In this document: positions 1 through 7,886 of the stretch, piece by piece | Numbering within the stretch: the stretch's first letter is position 1 | Layout: each line of letters begins with the position of its first letter | From: Flavobacterium ginsengisoli | GTDB lineage: Bacteria; Bacteroidota; Bacteroidia; Flavobacteriales; Flavobacteriaceae | Assembly: GCF_029625315.1 (NCBI RefSeq) | Contig: NZ_CP121110.1 | Coordinates: 4,101,001 to 4,165,000 of the forward strand | Length of the DNA stretch: 64,000 nucleotides | Reading direction: 5' to 3' | Notes under the pieces: model-generated | Told to the model about the DNA's origin: nothing | Databases searched by the model: none | Seen by the model: only the letters and a program-made list of their open reading frames with translations | Translations under genes and position numbers: made by a program

Positions 1-992
1 TCGACGATGAGCTTTCGAGTGATTTTGAATACAATGAAAAAATTACTGGTGCATATTTAAATTATACCGGGACATTGAATGAAAAGGTTAATTTTTCGCT
101 TGGTGTAAGAGGAGAAAAAACAAGTTATGATTTGTTTACAGATGCCAACGGAACTCAGAAATTTGATAAATCGTACGGCAATTTTTTTCCAAACGCACTT
201 TTAAATTTTAATCTTTCAGAAGATTGGAAAGGACATTTTTCTTATGTTTCCAGAATTACAAGACCTAGATATCAGGCTTTAAATCCGTATGTAATTTATC
301 AAGATCCTTTTACAACGATTGAAGGAAACCCGAATTTGCTTCCAGAAAAAACACATGCTTTTGAAATAGGTACGATGTACAAAAAGTTCGATTTTAAAGT
401 TGGGTACACTTATAAAATTGATCCCATTTCGGCAGCCGCTTTGCGCGGAGACACACCAAATAGCTATATTTTAAGGGCATTGAATCTCGAAAAAGGACAT
501 ACTTTTTTCGCCTCACTTTCTAGAGCTTTCGATATTAAATGGTGGAATTCTGTTAATACAGCTAGCATTACATGGCAGAAATCGGTAGATAATTTTTATG
601 CATTTGCTTTTAGTCCTGTAGAGCCTCAAATTTATTTATATACTAATAATACATTTACGATTCTTAAACTTTTTAAACTCCAACTTTTGGCTTGGTATTT
701 AAGTGATAGAAGCTATGGGTTAGGAAACGAAAATGGCCGTTCAACTATAACTTTAGGAATAGAGAGAAACTTTTTTAAAGATGCATTAAAACTCAATTTT
801 ACAGCAAACGACATCTTTCATAAGTTTATGGTTTCTGGCGATTATAATGTCGGACAAACGCAAATTTATTATCATCGAACGTATAGTACAGATTATTTTA
901 AACTAATTGCAACATACAATTTCGGAGATTCAAAAAAGACAACGTATAAAAAAACAGAAGTTGAACAGTCAGAAAATAGTAGGGCGAGGTAA
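1..992 (+). CDS. TonB-dependent receptor-like outer membrane beta-barrel protein (C-terminal part)
   Basis: The reading frame is open from base 3, so the gene starts upstream of the window and only about 330 C-terminal residues are present. The text alternates aromatic and polar residues as expected for transmembrane beta-strands. It contains the segment RITRPRYQALNPYV followed by EGNPNLLPEKTHAFEIG, which I recognise from the outer-membrane barrel family 3 found beside carboxypeptidase-like plug domains in Bacteroidota. The role is presumably in the outer membrane, in TonB-linked uptake, but the substrate cannot be told from this part. It runs convergently towards the peptide-export cassette and is probably not part of it. 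Confidence 0.8.
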   Translation, partial: DDELSSDFEYNEKITGAYLNYTGTLNEKVNFSLGVRGEKTSYDLFTDANGTQKFDKSYGNFFPNALLNFNLSEDWKGHFSYVSRITRPRYQALNPYVIYQDPFTTIEGNPNLLPEKTHAFEIGTMYKKFDFKVGYTYKIDPISAAALRGDTPNSYILRALNLEKGHTFFASLSRAFDIKWWNSVNTASITWQKSVDNFYAFAFSPVEPQIYLYTNNTFTILKLFKLQLLAWYLSDRSYGLGNENGRSTITLGIERNFFKDALKLNFTANDIFHKFMVSGDYNVGQTQIYYHRTYSTDYFKLIATYNFGDSKKTTYKKTEVEQSENSRAR

Positions 993-996
993 CTAA

Positions 997-1187
997 TTAA
1001 TTTTTTCTTCTTTTCAATTGTGTATATGTAATGAGAATTGCAATTGTAGAAAGAAACGGGCCAATTACTAATTTAAAATCGGAGTAAGAAATATCTTTAG
1101 CATCTTTGTGAGTAGCAGACTTAAAGAAATAGCAATGTATAATAAACCAAGAGCAATGAAAACAAGTAAGAAGTTCTTTTTTGTCAT
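997..1187 (-). CDS. Small two-helix membrane protein, interrupted by a frameshift
   Basis: As read, the frame beginning MTKKNFLLVFIALGLLYIAI runs into a stop at 1068. The adjacent frame continues as a plausible protein (FKSATHKDAKDISYSDFKLV, then a second hydrophobic stretch) ending QLKRRKN at 997. One missing base near 1127-1133 would join them into 63 residues with two membrane helices and a basic C-terminus. It lies 100 bases downstream of the C39 ABC exporter on the same strand, so it may be the last gene of the cassette, perhaps an immunity or accessory protein. That role is inferred from position and size only. No family is recognised. Confidence 0.45.
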
Positions 1188-1288
1188 TTTTAGTTCTTTA
1201 GAAAGAAAAGTAAATATAATCAAAAACAGATTAATAGAAGAAAATTCTTTCGACACAAAAAGGTTATTTAATTGTAATAATGGGTTAC

Positions 1289-3451
1289 TTAGTATTCTTT
1301 CCAATACTCACTATAAAAATTGTTAGATTTCACTAATTCTTCATGATTGCCAAATTTAGATATTGTTTTATTTTCTAATATGTAAATAGTATCAGCTATA
1401 TTTTTAAGTTTGTTTAGGCGATGAGAAATGAATAATACAGCACAATCTGATTTTACTTTTTGAAGTAATTGCATGGTAAAATTTTCAGTATTTCTATCCA
1501 TGGCAGAAGTGGCTTCATCCATAATTAAAAATTGAGGTTTTTTGTATAATGCTCTGGCTAATGCAATAATTTGTTTTTGCCCGCCACTTAGATTAATTCC
1601 CTCTTCGCCTACAATGGTCATTAAACCTTGAGGCAATTGATTAATGTAAAATTCAAATCCATATTCGTGGATAAAATTTAAAATATTTTCGGGAGTATTT
1701 TCAGTTCCTAGAAGAATGTTATCAATGACAGTTCCGTTAAATATTGTAATTTCTTGAGGGATTACGCCTAATAGATTTCTATAACTTTCAAGTTTTATTT
1801 CTCTTAAATTGTATTGATTATTTACAATAATGTTTCCATTTTCATAATCATAAAAACGTTGCAATATTTGTCCGAGAGTGCTTTTTCCATTCCCACTTTC
1901 GCCAACGATAGCAGTTAATTTTCTTTTTGAAATTTCAATATCAATACTGTGGAAAAGTTCGCTTCTTCCTGCAAATCTAAAAGAGAGATTTTGAATTGAA
2001 ATAGATTCAATTTCAAAAATTTCTAAGCCGTCTTCGTTTTCTTTTTCAATAGATGAAAATTCGTACATTCTGTTAAAGGCAACTTTTGCTTCATTTATTG
2101 GAATGGATATTAAAGCTAAATTGGCAATTGAAGGAAGCAAAGAGCCAGAGATGCCTAAAATTGCCATTAATTCTCCTATTTTAATTTCATTATTAAAAAC
2201 TTGTATAGAAGTATAAATTAAAATTCCGATTATGAATATAACATTTGCTAAGCCAGATTGCCAAGAGAGGGAAATGTTAATTTTTCCAAGGTTAAATATT
2301 TGGTCTTGATAGTGAGTAAAAATTTGCCTATTTAGTTGATTAAAAATAGATTGTTTGTTGTCTGTTTTTACAGTTGAGATTCCTTGTATTGTATTTATAA
2401 AATTGCTCTCACTAGTTGCAGAACTTTGCATCACTTTTTTTTGAGACCCTAGAATTTTTTTATTGTTGCGATAAATTATGAAAAAGTAAACAGGAATACT
2501 TAAAATGCAGATTAATCCTAGTTTCCAAGAATAGAGAAATAAAAATACAGTTGAAATCACCGATACCAATATATCTATTATTAATGTGCTTGTTAGAAGC
2601 TTAATTACATTTTGTATACGTTGCGTATCATTTAATCTCGAAACTAGTTCACCTGTTTTTCTATTGTCAAAAAAAGACTTAGGGAGTTGTAATAGCTCTT
2701 TAAAAAAAGAATTATTTATTCTATTATTAAAATCTTTTGATTGTTTAAGAAGAAAGTATTGTCTTAAAGTAGATATTCCAACTCGGGCAGATAGCAGGAT
2801 GGCCAGAAGAATAATTCCTGAAATTAATTTTTTGATATTATTAGATGGAAGAATATCATCTACAAGTTTTTGAGAAAACAAAGCCATTGCCAATCCAAGA
2901 CCTGCAACAAAAACACCAAGTAAAACTGAAATCCAAATTAATTTATAATCTTCTTTTAAGAGATTTAAAAACCATTTTTTCTGATCGCTCTGCTGTTTTT
3001 TTTGCGTGATAAAAGTATCATTTGGTTCAAGAGTTAAACATGTTTTAGAAATCCAAAAATTCTCTAATTGTTCTATAGATAGATTGTAAATTCCCACTGC
3101 TGAATCCCCAATTAAAAAGCCGTCTTTTTTAGAGTACCAGTAGCAAACTACATAATGTTCTAATTGATTTTCTATTAATAGATGTAGAATGACAGGTTTG
3201 TTATGTTCAATTAGGGAGTTTATATCAGCTTCACATCCTTCAGCATTAAAACCTAATTTATTAGCGACTTGAAATAAACCTAGCATAGTCGTACCTTGCT
3301 TTGTTGTACCGCTTAATTCTCTAATTTTTTCTAGAGAGCTATTTCCATTATATAATTTTATTATAGATAATAAACAAGATGGACCGCAATCAGATTGATC
3401 TAACTGTAAGATATGCGTTTTTGTAATTTGTTTTAAATCTAATGTAGGCAT
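1289..3451 (-). CDS. Peptidase-containing ABC exporter (C39 protease, membrane domain, ATPase)
   Basis: Full-length 720-residue bacteriocin-type exporter. An N-terminal C39 peptidase (about residues 8-140) shows Gln16 and Cys22 in QLDQSDCG, the His of EHYVVCY near 100 and the Asp of IGDSA, so the protease looks active. A six-helix exporter domain covers about 160-440. The ATPase has Walker A GESGNGKST near 515, signature LSGGQKQ near 617 and Walker B FLIMDEATS near 637. Known members cut leader peptides after Gly-Gly and export the mature peptide. The ATG directly follows the stop of the thioredoxin-like gene, and two Gly-Gly-leader peptides lie upstream on the same strand, so these are the likely substrates. 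No HlyD-type fusion protein is present in the cassette. Confidence 0.93.
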   Translation of the reverse strand: MPTLDLKQITKTHILQLDQSDCGPSCLLSIIKLYNGNSSLEKIRELSGTTKQGTTMLGLFQVANKLGFNAEGCEADINSLIEHNKPVILHLLIENQLEHYVVCYWYSKKDGFLIGDSAVGIYNLSIEQLENFWISKTCLTLEPNDTFITQKKQQSDQKKWFLNLLKEDYKLIWISVLLGVFVAGLGLAMALFSQKLVDDILPSNNIKKLISGIILLAILLSARVGISTLRQYFLLKQSKDFNNRINNSFFKELLQLPKSFFDNRKTGELVSRLNDTQRIQNVIKLLTSTLIIDILVSVISTVFLFLYSWKLGLICILSIPVYFFIIYRNNKKILGSQKKVMQSSATSESNFINTIQGISTVKTDNKQSIFNQLNRQIFTHYQDQIFNLGKINISLSWQSGLANVIFIIGILIYTSIQVFNNEIKIGELMAILGISGSLLPSIANLALISIPINEAKVAFNRMYEFSSIEKENEDGLEIFEIESISIQNLSFRFAGRSELFHSIDIEISKRKLTAIVGESGNGKSTLGQILQRFYDYENGNIIVNNQYNLREIKLESYRNLLGVIPQEITIFNGTVIDNILLGTENTPENILNFIHEYGFEFYINQLPQGLMTIVGEEGINLSGGQKQIIALARALYKKPQFLIMDEATSAMDRNTENFTMQLLQKVKSDCAVLFISHRLNKLKNIADTIYILENKTISKFGNHEELVKSNNFYSEYWKEY

Positions 3452-3973
3452 TTATTCTATTTTTAATTTTTTAATCAAGATTTCAGGTTTTGTTTGTCCT
3501 TTAATTTTTTCTATGAGTTCTTGATTTTGATCATATAGTAGAATGCAAGGCAGGGAGTTTACATCAAATGTAGAAGCAAAAGTAGCTTTTGTATCATGCA
3601 GAAAATGAACATTATCATAATGATTTAGTTTATAATGTTTCGCGAATTTTTTTATCTGATTGATATTTTCAAATGATATAAATATGATCTGAATGTTTTT
3701 GAATCGTTCGATATTCTCCTGTATCATTTTGGTTTCTTCATTACAATATTCACAATCTGTGTTGAAGTAAATAAATATTATAGGAGCTGTTTTTTTTAAA
3801 TTTTTGTTTTCAAACAACTTTCCATTTAAATCTAAAAAAGAAAAATTAGGAATCATTTTTGTGTTTTTCTCAATCTCTTTTTTATGATTGATTTTCAAAA
3901 TTATTTGAAAACCTAAACAAACAGAAGCACTAATTATTAATAAGATTAGAATCTTTCGGAATGCTTTTTTCAT
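3452..3973 (-). CDS. Membrane-anchored thioredoxin-like (TlpA/ResA-type) protein
   Basis: About 173 residues from the ATG at 3973. An in-frame ATG at 4012 is less likely because the chosen one sits one base after the preceding stop. One N-terminal membrane anchor is followed by a thioredoxin fold: PIIFIYFNTDCEYCNEE carries the CxxC redox pair, and SLPCILLYD has the conserved cis-proline. Family members act in the periplasm on disulfides. It directly abuts the exporter gene. The peptides encoded in this cassette contain paired cysteines, so disulfide formation or isomerisation of the exported peptides is a reasonable inference. Confidence 0.85.
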   Translation of the reverse strand: MKKAFRKILILLIISASVCLGFQIILKINHKKEIEKNTKMIPNFSFLDLNGKLFENKNLKKTAPIIFIYFNTDCEYCNEETKMIQENIERFKNIQIIFISFENINQIKKFAKHYKLNHYDNVHFLHDTKATFASTFDVNSLPCILLYDQNQELIEKIKGQTKPEILIKKLKIE

Positions 3974-3974
3974 G

Positions 3975-4604
3975 TTAGCTGTAATTAAGTGTGAAAAACA
4001 TAATCGTTGCAACCCATATAAATAAACTTGGTAAATAGCTAATACTAATAACTTTTAAACCATAATCTGTATTAGTATCCGTTAGTTTTCCAATTTCGTA
4101 ACCTAAATAAATCACATAGAAGAGTTCAAACAAATTAAGCACTTGAAAAGGATAAATAAACCAATTTTCTAATCCTTTATAACCAACTATATTTAACGCT
4201 GAGAATGGATAGAAGTATTGAATGTCTTCTAGGGTATAAGTGGTTTGAAAAAAGTAAAACCAAATAATTTTACAGATGGGTACCAATAAAAAAATAAATT
4301 CTGCTTTGAGAACAAAATTTAATATGGTATTGAATTTTAAATCTTTGTTGCAGAAGAATAGACCAATATATAAAATAATAGAGACTACAAATATTTTTAA
4401 TAATAAAAGAAAAGGAATAAACAGATTAGAAAACCATTGCCATTTTCTTTGAAAGGTAATAAAATTTTCAACTTGCTTAACATTAAGTTGCACTGAAAGA
4501 AAATTGTAAAGTAAATCTTCAAATTTTATTGAATTTTTGAAAATTTCTGTAATCAGAATAGTAGCTATGGAAAGCAAGAACCATTTTATAAATGGAAATT
4601 TCAT
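3975..4604 (-). CDS. Polytopic membrane protein of unknown function in the peptide-export cassette
   Basis: 209 residues with about five hydrophobic segments, beginning MKFPFIKWFLLSIATILITE. No motif or family is recognised. Its stop is one base before the ATG of the thioredoxin-like gene, so the two are almost certainly co-transcribed and translationally coupled. It could be an immunity or export accessory protein, but this is based only on location. The 86 bases separating it from the upstream peptide gene are the largest gap among the first six genes of the cassette. Confidence 0.75.
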   Translation of the reverse strand: MKFPFIKWFLLSIATILITEIFKNSIKFEDLLYNFLSVQLNVKQVENFITFQRKWQWFSNLFIPFLLLLKIFVVSIILYIGLFFCNKDLKFNTILNFVLKAEFIFLLVPICKIIWFYFFQTTYTLEDIQYFYPFSALNIVGYKGLENWFIYPFQVLNLFELFYVIYLGYEIGKLTDTNTDYGLKVISISYLPSLFIWVATIMFFTLNYS

Positions 4605-4690
4605 ATTGAAGAATTATGAAGAAAAAGCGACAACAATTTTAGTTACTGCTTTTTTTAGTTATAGATAAATCTCATTTAAGATGTTCGTTT

Positions 4691-4854
4691 TTAACTATTC
4701 CAACATCTTCCGATTTGACCATTCAATCCACTTGCGCTAGCAATAAGACCTCCTCCTGGATATGCATATGTAGCGACGGCTAAAATTCCGACCCAGCCAC
4801 AAGCAACAACTCCACCATTAATTTTTTCAAGATTACTTTTTTTAATTTTTTCAT
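4691..4854 (-). CDS. Double-glycine-leader peptide 2 (bacteriocin-like), hidden by a homopolymer error
   Basis: The ATG at 4854 opens MKKL and then runs out of frame at a seven-T tract (4837-4843 on the plus strand). Restoring one base gives MKKLKKSNLEKINGG, a 15-residue Gly-Gly leader, followed by a 39-residue product (VVACGWVGILAVATYAYPGG, then GLIASASGLNGQIGRCWNS). The total is 54 residues and the frame closes exactly. As written, the peptide appears fused to the preceding membrane protein. The mature part is hydrophobic, glycine-rich and has two cysteines. It shares PGGGLIA with peptide 1. This is consistent with a class II bacteriocin-like substrate of the C39 exporter, but activity is not shown. 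Confidence 0.75.
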
Positions 4855-5023
4855 GATTTGAATTTTTGTTATTTAAAATAATTCCAATAATATTAGCGCC
4901 TAACGCAATTATGAGTGAAAAAGCTAAACATTCAAAGATTTTGTTTGTTAGAAAGTGTTTGTTAGCGTCTAAGAACATAATGCCAACAATAGACCAAATA
5001 AAAGCTTTTACAGATTTATACAT
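4833..5023 (-). CDS. 63-residue membrane protein between the two leader peptides, candidate immunity protein
   Basis: The protein starts MYKSVKAFIWSIVGIMFLDA and has two hydrophobic helices and a charged tail. With the missing base at 4837-4843 restored, it ends HEKIKKK at a TAA at 4833 and overlaps the start of peptide 2 by 22 bases. Without the repair it reads through into peptide 2 as a false 110-residue fusion. Its ATG overlaps the stop of peptide 1 (TAATG), so the two are translationally coupled. Small two-helix proteins next to class II bacteriocin genes are often immunity proteins. Here that is inference from context. Confidence 0.65.
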
Positions 5024-5240
5024 TACAGAGCCATCTCATAAGGTGCTTCTTTTGATTCAACAGGAACAGCATAAAAACAATCTTGAGCTGCAGACTGCAG
5101 ACAAAAATACTTATTCCTGCAATCAAACCTCCACCAGGTATAGCACACGCAATCACGGATGCTGCCCCCATTAGCATACAACCTCTACCACTTGTTCCTC
5201 CTTTTACATTCTCCATTTTATTTAATTGTAATTTCTTCAT
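5023..5240 (-). CDS. Double-glycine-leader peptide 1 (bacteriocin-like)
   Basis: The leader MKKLQLNKMENVKGG is followed by TSGRGCMLMGAASVIACAIP and GGGLIAGISIF. As read, the frame then drifts to a stop at 5016. The plus strand shows GCAGAC twice (5090-5095, 5097-5102). Removing one base from each restores GCAGC and gives a tail of alanines, then QDCFYAVPVESKEAPYEMAL, with its TAA overlapping the ATG of the next gene. The product is 71 residues: leader 15, mature 56, three cysteines. The exact join is reconstructed. The Gly-Gly leader and the PGGGLIA segment shared with peptide 2 are read directly. It is the first gene of the cassette. Confidence 0.8.
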
Positions 5241-5285
5241 AAATGATTTGAATTAATTGGTTAATATTTAGATTTAATGTGCTTA

Positions 5286-5293
5286 CAAATGTA
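5286..5293 (-). promoter_or_regulatory. Putative -7 element for the peptide cassette
   Basis: On the minus strand TACATTTG fits the Bacteroidota consensus TAnnTTTG. It lies 46 bases before the ATG of peptide 1, giving a leader of about 40 bases. No good TTG is seen at the usual -33 distance, so this is a tentative call. Confidence 0.4.
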
Positions 5294-5353
5294 TAAGTGA
5301 TTTAAAAAACATCTTAGTCGAAAATCGGTTATTAAAAACCTAAACCTGAATAA

Positions 5354-5382
5354 TTGTAAAATAATTCTTATGTTTATATTTG
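5354..5382 (+). promoter_or_regulatory. Promoter of the XRE regulator
   Basis: TTG (5354-5356), 18 bases, then TATATTTG (5375-5382) matches the Bacteroidota -33/-7 pattern. Transcription would begin near 5389. This rules out the in-frame ATG at 5380 and supports the start at 5401. Confidence 0.6.
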
Positions 5383-5400
5383 TTTTTTAAATTGTTAATT

Positions 5401-5754
5401 ATGAATAAAATTGTAGGAAATAATCTGAAAGGTTTGAGAAAATCAAAGAATATGTCACAAGAAGAGGCGGCAGATCATTTGCAAATTTCCCAATCGGCTT
5501 ATGCGAGAATGGAACGAGGGGAGAGTACATCTTGGGCTATTCATTTTAATAAAATTTGCCAAATGTTCGAAATTACCCCAGAAGAATTAGTGAAGAAAGG
5601 ATTAGGTGATTCTGTTTATGAAAGTCTGATGAATAAGGATAGACAAACAGAAATTGCAATGCTTAGCGTTTACAGGAAAATCATAAAACAATATGAGTTG
5701 CAAATTGAAGATTTAAAGACTATTATTAAGCACTTAAATAAAGGCAAAAACTAA
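5401..5754 (+). CDS. XRE-family helix-turn-helix regulator
   Basis: 117 residues from the ATG at 5401. Residues about 6-65 form an HTH_3 domain (NLKGLRKSKNMSQEEAADHL, QISQSAYARMERG), followed by a helical tail (MLSVYRKIIKQYELQIEDLK) that could dimerise as a coiled coil. Family members bind DNA as repressors or activators. It is transcribed away from the peptide cassette, with 160 bases between the two start codons, so it is a natural candidate regulator of the cassette. The link is positional only. Confidence 0.85.
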   Translation: MNKIVGNNLKGLRKSKNMSQEEAADHLQISQSAYARMERGESTSWAIHFNKICQMFEITPEELVKKGLGDSVYESLMNKDRQTEIAMLSVYRKIIKQYELQIEDLKTIIKHLNKGKN

Positions 5755-5756
5755 AA

Positions 5757-5780
5757 AAGGCTCCACATAAGTGAAGCCTT
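5757..5780. terminator. Bidirectional terminator between XRE gene and aspartate kinase
   Basis: AAGGCTCCAC and GTGAAGCCTT form a stem with one mismatch around an ATAA loop. An A-run precedes it, so it should serve the convergent minus-strand gene. The T-richness after it on the plus strand is weaker. Confidence 0.6.
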
Positions 5781-5825
5781 ATCAATAATCTTTGAATTGA
5801 AATAATTACCTTTTATAAAGCAATA

Positions 5826-7085
5826 TTAGTTTAATTCTTTAGTCACAATTTGCATTGTTTCGCGGCTAACTTGTTTCAATAAAACCTCTTTGTTAGCTTC
5901 AACAGTTTGCGCAGCCTCTTCTGTAAAGTGACGGATTGTATATAAAGTTACATTTTCGCTGTATTCTACTTTGAATTTTTTAGAAAGAATAGCATTCAGT
6001 TCTGGGAAATTTCCAAATTTATCTTCCACGCAAACAGAGAAACTAATTGCAGAGTTCTGGATTAAGTTTACTTTGATTTTAAATTCGTGGAATAGACCAA
6101 AAATCTCACTGATGTTTTCTTCCATAATGAAAGAGAAATCAATTGATGAAAGAGAAATTAAAAGCTGTTCTCTTTTTACGATAAAACATGGATATTGCGG
6201 TTCCAAATCAACTCCTTTAGAAACACAAGTTCCTTTTAATAACGGGTTGATAAAAGATTTTACGTATAACGGAATTTCTTTTTTCTGTAAGGGCTGTAAT
6301 GTTTTTGGGTGAATAACCGTTGCTCCGTAAAAAGCTAATTCGATTGCTTCGCGGTATGAAATCTGGTTTAACAAACTTGCATTTTCAAAATAACGCGGAT
6401 CGGCATTCATAACTCCAGGAACGTCTTTCCAGATTGTTACACTTTCTGCATTTAAGCAGTAAGCAAAAATTCCAGCAGTATAATCAGAACCTTCACGGCC
6501 AAGAGTCGTTGTGAAATTATTTTCATCAGCACCTAAGAAACCTTGTGTAATATTTAATTGTTTTCTAGGTACATTTTTACTGATGTTTTGTTGCGTAGTT
6601 TCCCAATCAACCTCTGCATCTCTGTAGTTGGCATTGGTTTTAATGAAATTACGAACATCAAGCCATTGCGTCTGAATTCCTCTGAAATTCATATAATGGC
6701 TTAAGATATTAGTCGAAATCAATTCACCAAAACTTACCACTTGATCGTAAACAAAGTTGTAATTTGGAGATTTATTATGAGCTAAAAAGTATTCCAACTC
6801 AGCAAACTGTGCATTTACAGCATTGAAAACGGAATGATTTTCATCTTCAAACAAATCTAATAAGATTTGATTGTGGTATTTTTTTATTTCTTGTACAGAA
6901 GCATTTAATTCTGTCGATTTTTCAAAGTAATTCTTGATTACAACTTCAAGAGCATTTGTTGTTTTTCCCATAGCTGAAACTACAAGAATCACATCTTCAT
7001 AACCTACTTTCTGTAAAACGTCATATACGTTTTTAATTCCATCTGCATCTTTTACCGATGCACCACCAAATTTAAATACTCTCAT
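5826..7085 (-). CDS. Aspartate kinase (monofunctional)
   Basis: 419 residues. It phosphorylates aspartate at the entry to lysine, threonine and methionine synthesis. The N-terminal KFGGASVKDADG and the central TTTLGREGSDYTAG are the nucleotide and substrate motifs of the amino-acid kinase fold. The last 120 residues look like ACT-type regulatory sequence. The family usually has GRGGSD where this one has GREGSD. No homoserine dehydrogenase domain is attached. It is a single gene, with an inverted repeat between it and the upstream GNAT gene. Confidence 0.92.
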   Translation of the reverse strand: MRVFKFGGASVKDADGIKNVYDVLQKVGYEDVILVVSAMGKTTNALEVVIKNYFEKSTELNASVQEIKKYHNQILLDLFEDENHSVFNAVNAQFAELEYFLAHNKSPNYNFVYDQVVSFGELISTNILSHYMNFRGIQTQWLDVRNFIKTNANYRDAEVDWETTQQNISKNVPRKQLNITQGFLGADENNFTTTLGREGSDYTAGIFAYCLNAESVTIWKDVPGVMNADPRYFENASLLNQISYREAIELAFYGATVIHPKTLQPLQKKEIPLYVKSFINPLLKGTCVSKGVDLEPQYPCFIVKREQLLISLSSIDFSFIMEENISEIFGLFHEFKIKVNLIQNSAISFSVCVEDKFGNFPELNAILSKKFKVEYSENVTLYTIRHFTEEAAQTVEANKEVLLKQVSRETMQIVTKELN

Positions 7086-7153
7086 TTTTTAATTAATAGA
7101 TTTTTAGATTTTAGATTTCAGATTCAAACCGAAACCTACGTATTTGTTTTTTT

Positions 7154-7214
7154 GCCACAGATTAAAATGATTTACACAGATTTTAAAATCATTTTAATCC
7201 TTATAATCTGTGGC
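7154..7214. repeat. Inverted repeat, GCCACAGATTA family, copy 1
   Basis: GCCACAGATTA at 7154-7164 is matched by TAATCTGTGGC at 7204-7214, with further pairing inside (AAAATGATTT against AAAATCATTTT). The same arms recur at 13793-13853, with half copies at 27123-27153 and 40336-40365. Confidence 0.85.
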
Positions 7215-7226
7215 TAAATATTTTTT

Positions 7227-7715
7227 TTATAATTTTTCTAAGAACAAATTAACTCCTGCTTCATCCATTTGTACAACTTGCCAGTCTTCTAGAATTCTTG
7301 CGCCAGAATTCTTGTAAAAATTAACTGCTGGTGTATTCCATGCCAAAACATTCCATTCCACTCTTCTTACATTATCTCTTCTTCCTTGTTTCATGATTTC
7401 AGCATAAAGAGCAGAACCTAAACCAGTGCCTCGCATATTTTCTTTTACAATCAAATCTTCAAGATGAATTGTCTTTCCTTTCCAAGTCGAATAGCGATAA
7501 TAATATAAAGCAATTCCAACAATTTCCTTTTGTTTTTCTTCGTTTTCGATCTCTGCTACAAAAACATGAAATAATGGTTTTTCTCCAAAGCCGTCGCGCA
7601 CTAAATCCTCTTCTGTAATGACAACCGCATCGGGTTCTTTTTCGAATATTGCCAGCTCCTGAATAAGCCCTAACACCGATTTCATATCTTCAGGATTTCC
7701 TTTTCTAATATTCAT
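7227..7715 (-). CDS. GNAT N-acetyltransferase (diamine/thialysine acetyltransferase-like)
   Basis: 162 residues with the GNAT acetyl-CoA loop ENMRGTGLGSALY around residues 93-105 and the downstream WNVLAWNTPAVNFYKNSGA, typical of the group that includes spermidine/spermine and thialysine acetyltransferases (long FEKEPDAV N-terminus, HLEDLIV before the loop). It transfers acetyl from acetyl-CoA to a small amine. The true substrate is uncertain. It stands alone on the minus strand, upstream of and co-directional with the aspartate kinase gene. Confidence 0.85.
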   Translation of the reverse strand: MNIRKGNPEDMKSVLGLIQELAIFEKEPDAVVITEEDLVRDGFGEKPLFHVFVAEIENEEKQKEIVGIALYYYRYSTWKGKTIHLEDLIVKENMRGTGLGSALYAEIMKQGRRDNVRRVEWNVLAWNTPAVNFYKNSGARILEDWQVVQMDEAGVNLFLEKL

Positions 7716-7886
7716 ATATTCCTATTTTTAACTATTTAATATCTAAAAAAGCCTCATTTTAAGTAGTGCTTTTTGCAGATTATTAGCAAATATACAATAG
7801 TAGCAAACTAACAAAATAATTTTTAAATCATTCTCACAAAATAAGCGATATTTGTGACTTAAAAATAAAACTATAACGATTTAGAA

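Noticed and set aside
1..992. TonB receptor as part of the peptide-export cassette
   Set aside because: It is on the opposite strand, convergent, and its N-terminus and neighbours lie outside the window.
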